NCBI GenBank assembly: GCA_900316745.1
Contig: ONEB01000006.1
Coordinates: forward strand, 62,001-126,000
Source of the DNA: an uncultured Eubacteriales bacterium
Lineage (GTDB): Bacteria; Bacillota; Clostridia; Oscillospirales; Oscillospiraceae
DNA length: 64,000 bases
Direction: 5' to 3'
Part shown: in pieces, positions 7,999 through 16,421 of the stretch
How positions within the stretch are numbered: position 1 is the first letter of the stretch
Layout of the letters: every line of letters starts with the position of its first letter
Notes under the pieces: generated by a model
Told to the model about the DNA's origin: nothing
The model's database searches: none
The model's input: the letters and a program-made list of their open reading frames with translations, nothing else
Position numbers and translations under genes: made by a program

Positions 7999-8528
7999 AA
8001 GCTTGACTCTGACGACCCTGCCCACGCACGATCGCCTCGCAGGCGTCCGCAAAGGAACGCTCCGCATTACGGCAGGTCTCCACGCTGCCGCACCGTGAGT
8101 CCAACGGGTGGCTGATCCTCCTTTTGAAATGTACGCCGCCCATGAAGTGGAGTGGACGCGCGCCAATGGATTCTCGCTCCGGGCAGGTGATGCTGACAAA
8201 TGCCCGCAGCTTAAATTATTTTATCGACATTTTTACAAAAACTGTATAGGCAAATGTCGCCTGCATATAGAATAATGTCACATATCGAGCCGCAGAGCGG
8301 GGTGCCGCCGATGCTTTTGTTTGGTAATATTTTTTGATTTGATGCTTTTTGTATTTCCGCATTTGTGCGAATTGGGGAAATAAAACCGCCTCAAACCGAA
8401 TGTTCCAACATAATTCTATCTGAATATCACACTTTGCTATACAACATTTTTCTATGCGGTAGTACATTGGATGCAGACTGCATGTAATGCAGAAAGTACG
8501 GCAACTCTTAAAACGAGGAGGAAACGAA
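7999..8528. other. Long divergent intergenic region of the alpha-galactoside transporter
   Basis: These 530 bases separate msmK (minus) from the binding-protein gene (plus). From 8210 to about 8470 the sequence is clearly richer in A+T than its surroundings and has no convincing gene. CTGCAT at 8478-8483 and ATGCAG at 8487-8492 form a small inverted repeat just before the ribosome site, a possible operator. I found no confident -35/-10 pair. The AraC regulator encoded downstream is the natural candidate to act here. Confidence 0.5.
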
Positions 8529-9839
8529 ATGAAGATCAAACGAATCGCGGCGCTTGTGCTTGTGATGCTGATGGCATTCTCCCTGGTCGCCTGCGGCAAC
8601 AAGGACAGCGGCTCGAGCTCCGGAGACCCCAACGTGCTGACGGTCAACATCTGGGACTCCAACCAGCAGGAAGGACTCCAGAAGATCGCTGACAAGTGGT
8701 CCGAGACCTCCGGCATCAAGGCCAAGATCGAGGTCGTGGACTGGGACAACTACTGGACGCTTCTCGAGGCCGGCGCTTCCGGCGGCGAGATGCCCGACGT
8801 GTTCTGGATGCACTCCAACACCGCCCAGATGTACATGGAGAACGACCTTCTCCTGAAGCTCAACGACTACATCGACGCTGACGACGCCATCGACATGGCA
8901 AACTACTATGACGGCATCGTGAAGCTCTACACCCGCTCCGACGGCAACATCTATGCCCTGCCGAAGGATCACGACACCATCGCCCTGCTCTACAACAAGG
9001 CCATCTTCGACCAGTACAAGGTCGAGTATCCGACCGAGGACTGGACCTGGGAAGACATGTATGAGGCTGCCAAGGCCATCACCGAAGGCTCCAACGGCGA
9101 GATCTACGGCATGGCCATGAACACCTCCAACAACCAGGACGGCTGGTACAACTTCATTTACAGCTATGGTGCACAGGTCGTCACCGAGGACCACAAGGGC
9201 ACCACGATCGGCTCCGACAAGGCGAAGGCCGGAATGGAGATGTGCCGCAAGCTCCTCACCGTCGGCGCGCCCCAGTCTGTCGTTGCCGAGACCGGCACTG
9301 ACTCCCTGTTCATGAGCGACAAGTGCGCCATGATCACCCAGGGCTCCTGGATGATCAACGCCTTCTACAAGGCCGAGCACCATGACGATTATGCCTGGGC
9401 TCTGCTGCCCTATGCCGATGTCAACAACAACGGCAAGTGCGACTCCGACGAGCGCTGGTCGGCCTACAACGGCCTCGGCTGGGCTGCCTCCGCTTCTACC
9501 AAGAACCCCGACGCGGCTTACAGCCTGATCTCCTTCTTCTGCTCTGAGGAAGGCCAGCTCATGCAGTCTGAGCTCGGCGTCACCATGGGCGGCATGAAGG
9601 GCGTCTCCGATGCCTTCGCCAATGCCTTCCCGGGCATGGACGTGTCCCCCTTCATCCAGGCTGAGGATTACAACCTCTACTTCCGTCCCTACACCCGCAA
9701 CACCACCGTTTGGGAAGACGCCATCCAGCAGTCCGGCGCATTCCTCGACGCGTGGCAGCATCCCGATGACGCCGGCATGATGGCGAAAGCCTGCGAGAAC
9801 GCGCAGACCATCATCGAGAACGCGATCGCGGCGGAGTAA
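8529..9839 (+). CDS. Sugar ABC transporter substrate-binding lipoprotein (MsmE-like)
   Basis: The 436-residue protein starts MKIKRIAALVLVMLMAFSLVAC, with a lipobox ending at Cys22, so it is lipid-anchored outside the membrane. The mature part is a type 1 solute-binding fold: VLTVNIWDSNQQEGLQKIAD, ALPKDHDTIALLYNKAIFD, MITQGSWMINAFY and NGLGWAASASTKNPDAAY. AGGAGG at 8516-8521 sets the start. It heads the importer operon before two permeases and is near alpha-galactosidase, so alpha-galactosides such as raffinose or melibiose are likely ligands by context. Codon use looks strongly biased, suggesting high expression. Confidence 0.92.
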   Translation: MKIKRIAALVLVMLMAFSLVACGNKDSGSSSGDPNVLTVNIWDSNQQEGLQKIADKWSETSGIKAKIEVVDWDNYWTLLEAGASGGEMPDVFWMHSNTAQMYMENDLLLKLNDYIDADDAIDMANYYDGIVKLYTRSDGNIYALPKDHDTIALLYNKAIFDQYKVEYPTEDWTWEDMYEAAKAITEGSNGEIYGMAMNTSNNQDGWYNFIYSYGAQVVTEDHKGTTIGSDKAKAGMEMCRKLLTVGAPQSVVAETGTDSLFMSDKCAMITQGSWMINAFYKAEHHDDYAWALLPYADVNNNGKCDSDERWSAYNGLGWAASASTKNPDAAYSLISFFCSEEGQLMQSELGVTMGGMKGVSDAFANAFPGMDVSPFIQAEDYNLYFRPYTRNTTVWEDAIQQSGAFLDAWQHPDDAGMMAKACENAQTIIENAIAAE

Positions 9840-9853
9840 TCTGATTCTTTTTA

Positions 9854-9918
9854 CCGGTGCGCCGGAGACCCGGCGCACCGGGCAACTCGTCCTGACGGGG
9901 GCAAACGCCCCCGTCAGG
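9854..9918 (+). promoter_or_regulatory. Two strong intercistronic hairpins after the binding-protein gene
   Basis: Hairpin 1 is a 12-bp stem at 9854-9865 / 9870-9881 (CCGGTGCGCCGG with AGAC loop). Hairpin 2 is a 12-bp stem at 9891-9902 / 9907-9918 (CCTGACGGGGGC with AAAC loop). Neither is followed by a T-run. Such stems often protect the binding-protein mRNA 3' end and lower permease expression. Confidence 0.75.
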
Positions 9919-9946
9919 ATTGAATTCCGAACAAAGGAGGCAGTTC

Positions 9947-10843
9947 ATGAAAAACCCCGCGAAAAAGCGGTCAGCGGCGGCAAAGAACGAGGCGAGATGG
10001 GCGTGGGCGTTCATCCTCCCGACGATGCTTGGCCTGATCATTCTGAACTTCTATCCTGTCATCGACACGGTCTATCAGTCGTTCTGCAAGACCGGTGACT
10101 TTGGTAAAGGGAACATCTGGGTCGGTCTTGCCAACTACAAAACAGTGCTTGCCAACTCCGAAACCTGGCAGTCCCTCTGGAACACGATCAAATATGCGAT
10201 CATCGAGGTTCCTTTCGGCGTTATCATCGCGCTGATTCTCGCGGTGTTCCTGAACAAGAAGCTCAAAGGCACTTCCGCGTTCCGCACGATCTTCTTCCTG
10301 CCCATGGTCTGCGCCCCTGCGGCTGTCGCCATGGTCTGGAAATGGCTCTACAACCAGCAGTTCGGTCTGCTGAACAACATCTTCCACACGAACATCGCGT
10401 GGATCTCCAATCCCAACATCGCGTGGATCTCCATCGGCATCATCGGCGTCTGGTCGGTGATCGGCTATAACATGGTCCTGTTCATCTCGGGCCTGCAGGA
10501 GATCCCCGGCGACTACTACGAGGCCGCTGCGATTGACGGCGCCACGGGCGTCCGGCAGTTTTTCCACATCACTGTGCCGCTGCTGAGCCCCACGACCTTC
10601 TTTATCGTGCAGACCCGTCTGATCGGCGCGCTCACCGTGTTCGACCTGATGTTCATGGTCATGGACAAGACGAACATCGCGCTGCAGAAAACGCAGTCCA
10701 TCGTCTATCTTTTCTACACTTATGCATTTACCAACGGCAATAAGGGCTACGGCGCCACGATTGTCGTTGTGCTGGTGGTCTTTATCATGATCGTCACCTT
10801 CATCATGCAGAAGGCGGAAAAGAAGCTCGTCTTCTATAATTGA
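9947..10843 (+). CDS. Sugar ABC transporter permease (MsmF-like)
   Basis: The 298-residue protein has six predicted membrane helices. The cytoplasmic EAA loop is YYEAAAIDGATGVRQFFHIT followed by VPLLSP, where the ATPase docks. WAFILPTMLGLIILNFYPVI is the first helix. The start at 9947 follows AAAGGAGG at 9933-9940; the frame extends to 9920 without a ribosome site. It pairs with the next permease to form the membrane channel of the importer. Confidence 0.92.
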   Translation: MKNPAKKRSAAAKNEARWAWAFILPTMLGLIILNFYPVIDTVYQSFCKTGDFGKGNIWVGLANYKTVLANSETWQSLWNTIKYAIIEVPFGVIIALILAVFLNKKLKGTSAFRTIFFLPMVCAPAAVAMVWKWLYNQQFGLLNNIFHTNIAWISNPNIAWISIGIIGVWSVIGYNMVLFISGLQEIPGDYYEAAAIDGATGVRQFFHITVPLLSPTTFFIVQTRLIGALTVFDLMFMVMDKTNIALQKTQSIVYLFYTYAFTNGNKGYGATIVVVLVVFIMIVTFIMQKAEKKLVFYN

Positions 10844-10862
10844 GAAAGGGGGAACAAGCGAT

Positions 10863-11705
10863 ATGGAAAGCGCACGCGCCAGACAGAGACTGAATAAGTT
10901 TATCATGTATCTGGTTCTGGTCATCATGGCGATCATCATGCTCGTCCCCTTTGTGTGGATGATCCTCACCGCACTGAAGACCAACCAGGAAGCGATCTCG
11001 GTCAACCCCTTCTACATCTTCCCGCAGAATGGCTGGCACTGGGAGAACTTCGCCACGGTCTGGAAGAGCTACAACTTCCTGACCCTTTATAAGAACACGC
11101 TGCTGATGATCTTCTTCCGCGTGGTCTGCGCCTGCCTCACGGCTACGATGGCGGGCTATGCGTTCGGCCGCCTGAACTTCCCCGGCAAGAAGATCATGTT
11201 CGCACTCGTGCTCATCCAGATGATGATCCCCTCGCAGATCTTCATCATCCCGCAGTACCTCATGGTTTCCAAGATGGGCGCCCTGAACACGACATTCGGC
11301 CTTGTGTTCCCGGGCATCGTCACGGCCTTCGGTACCTATCTGCTCAAAACGGGCTATCAGGGTCTGCCGAAGGATCTGGAGGAGGCGGCCGCCATTGACG
11401 GCTGCAACATCGGCCAGCGCTTCTTGCGCATCATGATGCCGCTGACGCGCTCCTCCATGGTTTCTCTCGGCATCTTCACGGCGCTGTTCGCGTTCAAGGA
11501 CCTCATGTGGCCCATGATCGTCTGCACCAAGGCCGAGACCACCACGCTGTCCGCGGGTCTCGCCAAGATGCAGGGCCAGTACGGCAGCGACTATCCCACG
11601 ATGATGGCGTCCGCTGTTCTTGCCATCATCCCCATGATCGTAATCTATGTGATTTTCCAGAAGCAGTTTGTGGAAGGCATTGCCACCTCCGGCGGCAAGC
11701 TCTGA
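10863..11705 (+). CDS. Sugar ABC transporter permease (MsmG-like)
   Basis: The 280-residue protein has six membrane helices, beginning YLVLVIMAIIMLVPFVWMIL, with the EAA loop LEEAAAIDGCNIGQRFLRIM and MPLTRS. It is the second half of the heterodimeric channel. GAAAGGGGG lies before the ATG at 10863, and only 19 bases separate it from the first permease gene. No ATPase follows; msmK on the other strand would complete the complex. Confidence 0.92.
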   Translation: MESARARQRLNKFIMYLVLVIMAIIMLVPFVWMILTALKTNQEAISVNPFYIFPQNGWHWENFATVWKSYNFLTLYKNTLLMIFFRVVCACLTATMAGYAFGRLNFPGKKIMFALVLIQMMIPSQIFIIPQYLMVSKMGALNTTFGLVFPGIVTAFGTYLLKTGYQGLPKDLEEAAAIDGCNIGQRFLRIMMPLTRSSMVSLGIFTALFAFKDLMWPMIVCTKAETTTLSAGLAKMQGQYGSDYPTMMASAVLAIIPMIVIYVIFQKQFVEGIATSGGKL

Positions 11706-11733
11706 GCGCTGCGCGCATAGATTCGAAATGCAG

Positions 11734-11762
11734 TTTCACAATGCGCCGGAGCATGGTATAAT
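11734..11762 (+). promoter_or_regulatory. Promoter of the AraC regulator / alpha-galactosidase genes
   Basis: TTTCAC at 11734-11739 and TATAAT at 11757-11762 are 17 bases apart, with TG one base before the -10 (extended -10). Confidence 0.7.
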
Positions 11763-11795
11763 GCTTTCGGCGCATTTTTTGTCCGGAGGGATCGG

Positions 11796-12701
11796 ATGAA
11801 AACTCAGACTGGATATTTTGAAACAAATCGATACCGCTGCCTGGTGTATCAGGAAAAGCAGACCGATGATCTCTATCTCACGCTCTGCGGCTATGAAAAA
11901 TGCGCGCCGGGGTATGAGTTCCACACCGGACAGCGCACGGGGTATCACCTGCATGTGATCCTCGGCGGCAAGGGCGTGCTGTGCGTCAACGGCGCGGAGC
12001 AGCCCGTGCGGCACGGGCAGATGTTCGTGACCAAGCCGGGCGAGGAGACCTGGTACCGTGCGGACGAAAAAGAGCCGTGGACCTACTGCTGGATGACCTA
12101 CGACGGCAACCACGCCGCGCACTACACCGAAAGCGCCGGCTTTTTCGACGGCGTGAACGTTGTGGACTGCAACATGGATCAGCGGCAGTTTTTCCTGCTC
12201 GTGCAGCGGCTTCTGGACCACCCGGAGCTCACGCTCGCAAACGACCTGCTCCGCCTCGGTCTGCTGCTGGAATTTCTGTCACTCGCGGTCGAATCCGCGC
12301 AAAAGCAGCTTCCGCCCTCCCTGCGGGAGCGCGAGCTCTCGGCGGACGTCTATGTGGACTACGCCGTGACCTTCATTCTCAGCAATTCCGCCAATGTGAA
12401 GATCAGCGACGTGGCCCGGTACATCGGGATCAACCGCAGCTATCTCACCAACATCTTCAAGAAAAAAATGGGCGTCTCGCCGCAGGAGTATCTGATGCAG
12501 TGCAAGCTTGACCGCGCCTGCCAGCTGCTCCGGGATTCGGACGCTTCCATTCAGGATATTTCCCGCCGCGTCGGCTATGACAACCCGCTGACCTTTTCCA
12601 AGATCTTCCGCACCCGCTTCGGCAGGAGCCCCACGGCCTACCGTGAGGAGCAGAAGAGCCCGAACCACCACGATGACCCAAAGGAGAACCAGACACTATG
12701 A
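11796..12701 (+). CDS. AraC-family regulator (MsmR-like)
   Basis: The 301-residue protein has an N-terminal cupin sensor (HLHVILGGKGVLCVNG, MFVTKPGEETWYRAD) and a C-terminal double helix-turn-helix. The latter includes KISDVARYIGINRSYLTNIF, then MGVSPQEYLMQCKLDRACQL and IQDISRRVGYDNPLTFSKIF. The family binds sugars and activates nearby operons. It overlaps the alpha-galactosidase gene by four bases and follows the importer, as MsmR does in the streptococcal msm operon, so regulation of this region is likely. Confidence 0.9.
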   Translation: MKTQTGYFETNRYRCLVYQEKQTDDLYLTLCGYEKCAPGYEFHTGQRTGYHLHVILGGKGVLCVNGAEQPVRHGQMFVTKPGEETWYRADEKEPWTYCWMTYDGNHAAHYTESAGFFDGVNVVDCNMDQRQFFLLVQRLLDHPELTLANDLLRLGLLLEFLSLAVESAQKQLPPSLRERELSADVYVDYAVTFILSNSANVKISDVARYIGINRSYLTNIFKKKMGVSPQEYLMQCKLDRACQLLRDSDASIQDISRRVGYDNPLTFSKIFRTRFGRSPTAYREEQKSPNHHDDPKENQTL

Positions 12702-14905
12702 GCATTCATTTTGATGAACCGTCCCGCCGCCTGACGCTGCGGACCGAGACCGCTTCCTATCAGATGCAGATCGACGATCTGGGCTATCTGCGGCATCTGT
12801 ATTACGGGCGCGACGCCGGCGAACAGGCGCTGACGTATTTCCACCGCCAGTATGATCTCGGCTTTTCGGGCAACCCCTACGAGCGCCGCTGGGAACGCAC
12901 GAACTCTCCGGATCTGATCCCGCTGGAGTATTCCGCCTCCGGCACGGGCGATTATCGCGTGCCGGCGTCAGTGGTGCTGCGCGCCGACGGCAGCCGCGGA
13001 GCGGACTTCCGCTATGTGTCCCATGAGATCCGCCCGGGAAAGTATGCGCTGCCCGGCCTGCCCGCCGCCTACGACAACGGAGGCGAGTGCGAAACGCTCG
13101 TCGTCACGCTCCGGGATCACTCCGCGGGCCTTACGCTCCAGCTTTATTACGGCGTGTTCGCAGCGCTCGACATGATCACGCGCGCCGCTGTGTTTCTCAA
13201 CGACGGGAACGCGCCGCTGCGGCTGGAAAAGGCGGGGTCTGTGTGTCTCGATCTCCCGTTCGGAGATTGGGATCTCGTGCACTTCCACGGCCGGCACTGC
13301 CTGGAGCGGCAGCCGGAGCGGCTTCCCGTGCCGCACCTGGTCACCACGGTGGGCTCCGACCGCGGCATGTCCAGCCATCAGCACAATCCGTTCGTCATTC
13401 TCTGCGACCATGAGGCCACCGAGGACGCGGGCGAATGCTATGGTCTGATGCTCGCGTACTCCGGCAGCTTCCGCGCCGAGATCGAGCGCAGCCAGACGGA
13501 CGCCGTGCGCGTTGTCATGGGCATCAGCGAGCAGGACTTCTCCTGGCCGCTCAAGCCCGGCGAGCAGTTTGTCACGCCGGAGGTGCTCCTGACCCGCGCG
13601 GACGGGCTCACGAAGCTGAGCCAGAATTATCATCGCTTCATCCGGCGCAATATCTGCCGCGGCGCGCATCACCTGCAGCGTCGCCCGGTGCTCATCAACA
13701 ACTGGGAGGCGACCTATTTCGATCTGGACGCAGAGCGCATCTTCGCGCTGGCAAAAGAGGCGGCGGAGCTCGGCGTGGAGCTCTTCGTGCTCGATGACGG
13801 GTGGTTCCGCGGCCGCGCGGACGACAATGCCGGTCTCGGCGACTGGTTTGAAAACCGCGACAAGCTCCCGAACGGCCTGAAGGATCTCATCGACCGCATC
13901 ACCGGCCTCGGCATGCGCTTCGGCATCTGGGTCGAACCGGAGATGGTGAACGAAAACTCCGACCTCTACCGCGCGCACCCGGACTGGGCGTTCACGGTGC
14001 CGGGCCGCAAGCCCGTCATGGGCCGCAACCAGCTCGTGCTGGACATGTCCCGCGCGGACGTGCGCGCATATCTGTTCGATGTGCTCTCCGCGCTTCTGCG
14101 CGACCATGATATTTCCTATGTGAAGTGGGACATGAACCGCTCGCTCGCGGACGTGTTCTCCCGCGCGCTGCCGCCCGAGCGGCAGGGCGAGGTGCTCCAC
14201 CGCCACATTCTCGGCGTCTATGACCTGCTCGAACGGCTGACGGCGGCGTTTCCGCATGTGCTGTTCGAGGGCTGCTCCGGCGGCGGCGGACGCTTTGACG
14301 CCGGCATGCTCTACTATACGCCGCAGATCTGGCTCTCGGACGATACCGACCCCATCGAGCGTCTGAAGATCCAGCGCGGCACGTCCTTCGGCTATCCCGT
14401 GAGCGCCATGGGCGCGCACGTCTCCGCCTCGCCCAACCACCAGACCGGACGCTCCACCCCGATCCGCACCCGCGGCGTCGTGGCGATGTCGGGCGCGTTT
14501 GGGTATGAGCTCGATCTCACGAAGCTCCCCGCGGAGGAGAAAGAGGAGATCCGCCGTCAGATCCGGCAGTTCCATGCCGACGAGGACACGGCGCATGACG
14601 GGCTTTACTATCGGCTGTCGGACGGAGAAAACCGTTGGTTCACCGCGTGGCAGACCGTGAGCGCGGACGGCGCGCGCAGCGTCGTGAATCTCGTGGTGCA
14701 GAATCCCGAGCCCTTTGCCAAGGTGCCGCATGTCTGCCTGCGCGGGCTGGAGCCGGAGGCGCGCTATCTGCTCGAGGAGGAGCAGATCGTCGTCACGGGC
14801 GCGGCGCTGATGTATGCCGGCTATTCTTTCCCGCGCATGCTGGGCGACTATCCCGCGGCGCAGCTGCATCTGATCCGGCAGGACGGGGAGTGTGACGCGC
14901 CGTGA
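12698..14905 (+). CDS. aga: GH36 alpha-galactosidase
   Basis: The 735-residue protein, a usual GH36 length, has no signal peptide and should be cytoplasmic. An N-terminal beta-sandwich (about 1-320) precedes the (beta/alpha)8 barrel with WEATYFDLD, LFVLDDGWFRGR and FGIWVEPEMVNENSDLY. The nucleophile is Asp478 in YVKWDMN, and the acid/base is Asp548 in LSDDTDPIERL. It removes terminal alpha-galactose from melibiose, raffinose or stachyose imported by the upstream system. It overlaps the regulator gene (ATGA) and the next gene (GTGA), so translation is coupled. Confidence 0.95.
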   Translation: MSIHFDEPSRRLTLRTETASYQMQIDDLGYLRHLYYGRDAGEQALTYFHRQYDLGFSGNPYERRWERTNSPDLIPLEYSASGTGDYRVPASVVLRADGSRGADFRYVSHEIRPGKYALPGLPAAYDNGGECETLVVTLRDHSAGLTLQLYYGVFAALDMITRAAVFLNDGNAPLRLEKAGSVCLDLPFGDWDLVHFHGRHCLERQPERLPVPHLVTTVGSDRGMSSHQHNPFVILCDHEATEDAGECYGLMLAYSGSFRAEIERSQTDAVRVVMGISEQDFSWPLKPGEQFVTPEVLLTRADGLTKLSQNYHRFIRRNICRGAHHLQRRPVLINNWEATYFDLDAERIFALAKEAAELGVELFVLDDGWFRGRADDNAGLGDWFENRDKLPNGLKDLIDRITGLGMRFGIWVEPEMVNENSDLYRAHPDWAFTVPGRKPVMGRNQLVLDMSRADVRAYLFDVLSALLRDHDISYVKWDMNRSLADVFSRALPPERQGEVLHRHILGVYDLLERLTAAFPHVLFEGCSGGGGRFDAGMLYYTPQIWLSDDTDPIERLKIQRGTSFGYPVSAMGAHVSASPNHQTGRSTPIRTRGVVAMSGAFGYELDLTKLPAEEKEEIRRQIRQFHADEDTAHDGLYYRLSDGENRWFTAWQTVSADGARSVVNLVVQNPEPFAKVPHVCLRGLEPEARYLLEEEQIVVTGAALMYAGYSFPRMLGDYPAAQLHLIRQDGECDAP

Positions 14906-15600
14906 GCCGTCTGGGAAGCTGGGCAGCCGCCGAGCGGGAAAAGCTTCGAGGCATGTCCGTCGGGCAGGCGATCGGCTATATCCTCACCTATTACTGGATC
15001 TGGATCCTCGGGATCGCCTTTGGCGTGTGGCTGATCGTGTTTCTTGCGGTGCATCTGATCGCGGGCGAGCCGCAGTACCGGCTGTACGCCGTGTTTGCCA
15101 ACACGACCGCCGACGCGGGCAACGGCTCCGCGATCTGGAAGGATTTCCAGGCGTTCGACGATTTTGAATCCGACGATGAAAAGGTCGAATTTGACGCAAA
15201 CTTCTTTTTTGATTATACTCGGAACCAGGGGCGCGGGAATTCGTACTACAACGCGTTCGTGACGCTTGCCGACACCGGCACGCTCGATCTCGTCACGATG
15301 GACGCCGCGCAGCTCGCGGCACTCGGCCAGAGCGGCCGTCTGATGGATCTGAACGATCCGCGCTGCGCCGAGATCCTCAAAAAATACGGCGACCGGCTCG
15401 TCTGGTACGAGCCGCCCGAGGACGCCGATGAGACCGAGCCCGTTCCCGTGGGCATCGATCTCAGCGACAGCCTGCTTGTCACGCGCTATAAGCTCTATCC
15501 GGGCAACTGTGCGCTGGGCGTCAGCGCGCAGAGCGGGCGGATCGACGCTGTGCTCGCGTTTTTGGAATTTGTGCTGGAGGAGGGAACGACAGGTGCATGA
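14902..15600 (+). CDS. Single-pass membrane protein of unknown function
   Basis: The 232-residue protein uses GTG at 14902, overlapping the alpha-galactosidase stop. One hydrophobic helix (about residues 26-53, WIWILGIAFGVWLIVFLAVH) follows a basic N-terminus, so the acidic remainder should lie outside. That domain has DLVTMDAAQLAALGQSGRLMDL and a late IDAVLAFLEFVLEE, reminiscent of one lobe of a solute-binding protein. The next gene overlaps its end. No family is certain; a helper of the sugar importer is possible by position. Confidence 0.6.
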   Translation: MSRLGSWAAAEREKLRGMSVGQAIGYILTYYWIWILGIAFGVWLIVFLAVHLIAGEPQYRLYAVFANTTADAGNGSAIWKDFQAFDDFESDDEKVEFDANFFFDYTRNQGRGNSYYNAFVTLADTGTLDLVTMDAAQLAALGQSGRLMDLNDPRCAEILKKYGDRLVWYEPPEDADETEPVPVGIDLSDSLLVTRYKLYPGNCALGVSAQSGRIDAVLAFLEFVLEEGTTGA

Positions 15601-16375
15601 GCTCATCAGCAGCTTGCTCAGCAACGACAGCCGCTTCGGCCGGCTGATGACCCGCTGGGGCATCGTGATCGCCGCGAACCTGCTGTTCATCCTCTTCAGC
15701 CTTCCGGTCGTCACCACCGGCGCCGCCCTCGCCGGACTCTATACCGTCATGCTCAAGACGCTCCGGGGCGACGGGGTGATCAACCCCTTCGTGCAGTTCT
15801 GGCGCGGCTTTAAGATCAATTTCAGGCAGGCGACCATCGCGTGGATCATTGTCCTTGCGCTCGCCGCCTTCGGGTATTTCGACGTGCGCATCTGCCTGCA
15901 GGCGGGCGGCGTCAGCGGCGACTTCCGCTATGCGATCTTCGCCCTCGGCGGGATTTTGCTCATCGGCGTGATCTATCTCTATCCCACCATGGCGGCGTTT
16001 GAAAACACGCTGCCGAATCTTCTGCGCACGGGATATTATTTCGCGCTGAAAAAGCCCCTCAAGCTCATCGTGATCCTGTTCTTTCAGGTCTTCCCGCTGT
16101 TTCTGACGTATACGGACGCGCACTGGCGTCCGCTGTACGCGTTTTTGTGGTTCATGTTCGGCTTCGGCGCGATCGCCATGCTCACGGCGCGGCTCCTGCT
16201 GCCGGAATTCAAGCCGTTCCTCCCGCTGGTGGACGACTACGGCGACTTCATTCTCGACGAGAACGGCAACCAGCAAAAGCCGGGTCAGGACGCCGAGGCG
16301 GAGCCCGAGCAGGACACGGCGCCCGAAAAGACCGAGGCGGAGATTCTCGAAGAGATGAAAAAACTCGATATGTAA
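15593..16375 (+). CDS. DUF624 (YesL-like) membrane protein
   Basis: The 260-residue protein starts at GTG 15593 after GGAGGAGGG and overlaps the previous stop. It has about five membrane helices. Its N-terminal segment NLLFILFSLPVVTTGAALAGLYTVML is typical of DUF624, which often travels with carbohydrate ABC importers; the function is unknown. A hydrophilic acidic tail (about 225-260, EPEQDTAPEKTEAEILEEMK) is cytoplasmic or external. An upstream ATG in the same frame at 15428 lies inside the previous gene and is rejected. A terminator follows. Confidence 0.82.
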   Translation: MHELISSLLSNDSRFGRLMTRWGIVIAANLLFILFSLPVVTTGAALAGLYTVMLKTLRGDGVINPFVQFWRGFKINFRQATIAWIIVLALAAFGYFDVRICLQAGGVSGDFRYAIFALGGILLIGVIYLYPTMAAFENTLPNLLRTGYYFALKKPLKLIVILFFQVFPLFLTYTDAHWRPLYAFLWFMFGFGAIAMLTARLLLPEFKPFLPLVDDYGDFILDENGNQQKPGQDAEAEPEQDTAPEKTEAEILEEMKKLDM

Positions 16376-16378
16376 CGC

Positions 16379-16407
16379 AAAAACGCCGGTCTGTGATCGG
16401 CGTTTTT
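16379..16407 (+). terminator. Terminator or attenuator between the DUF624 gene and galK
   Basis: The stem AAAAACGCCG / CGGCGTTTTT has a 9-base loop and U-run. It lies between the transport/hydrolase genes and galK, with no clear promoter after it, so partial read-through is plausible. Confidence 0.75.
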
Positions 16408-16421
16408 GGGAGAAAGGATAC

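Noticed and set aside
7999..8528. Minus-strand frame at 8216-8749 as a gene between msmK and the binding-protein gene
   Set aside because: It runs into the binding-protein coding region, has no ribosome site, and its product lacks recognisable motifs.
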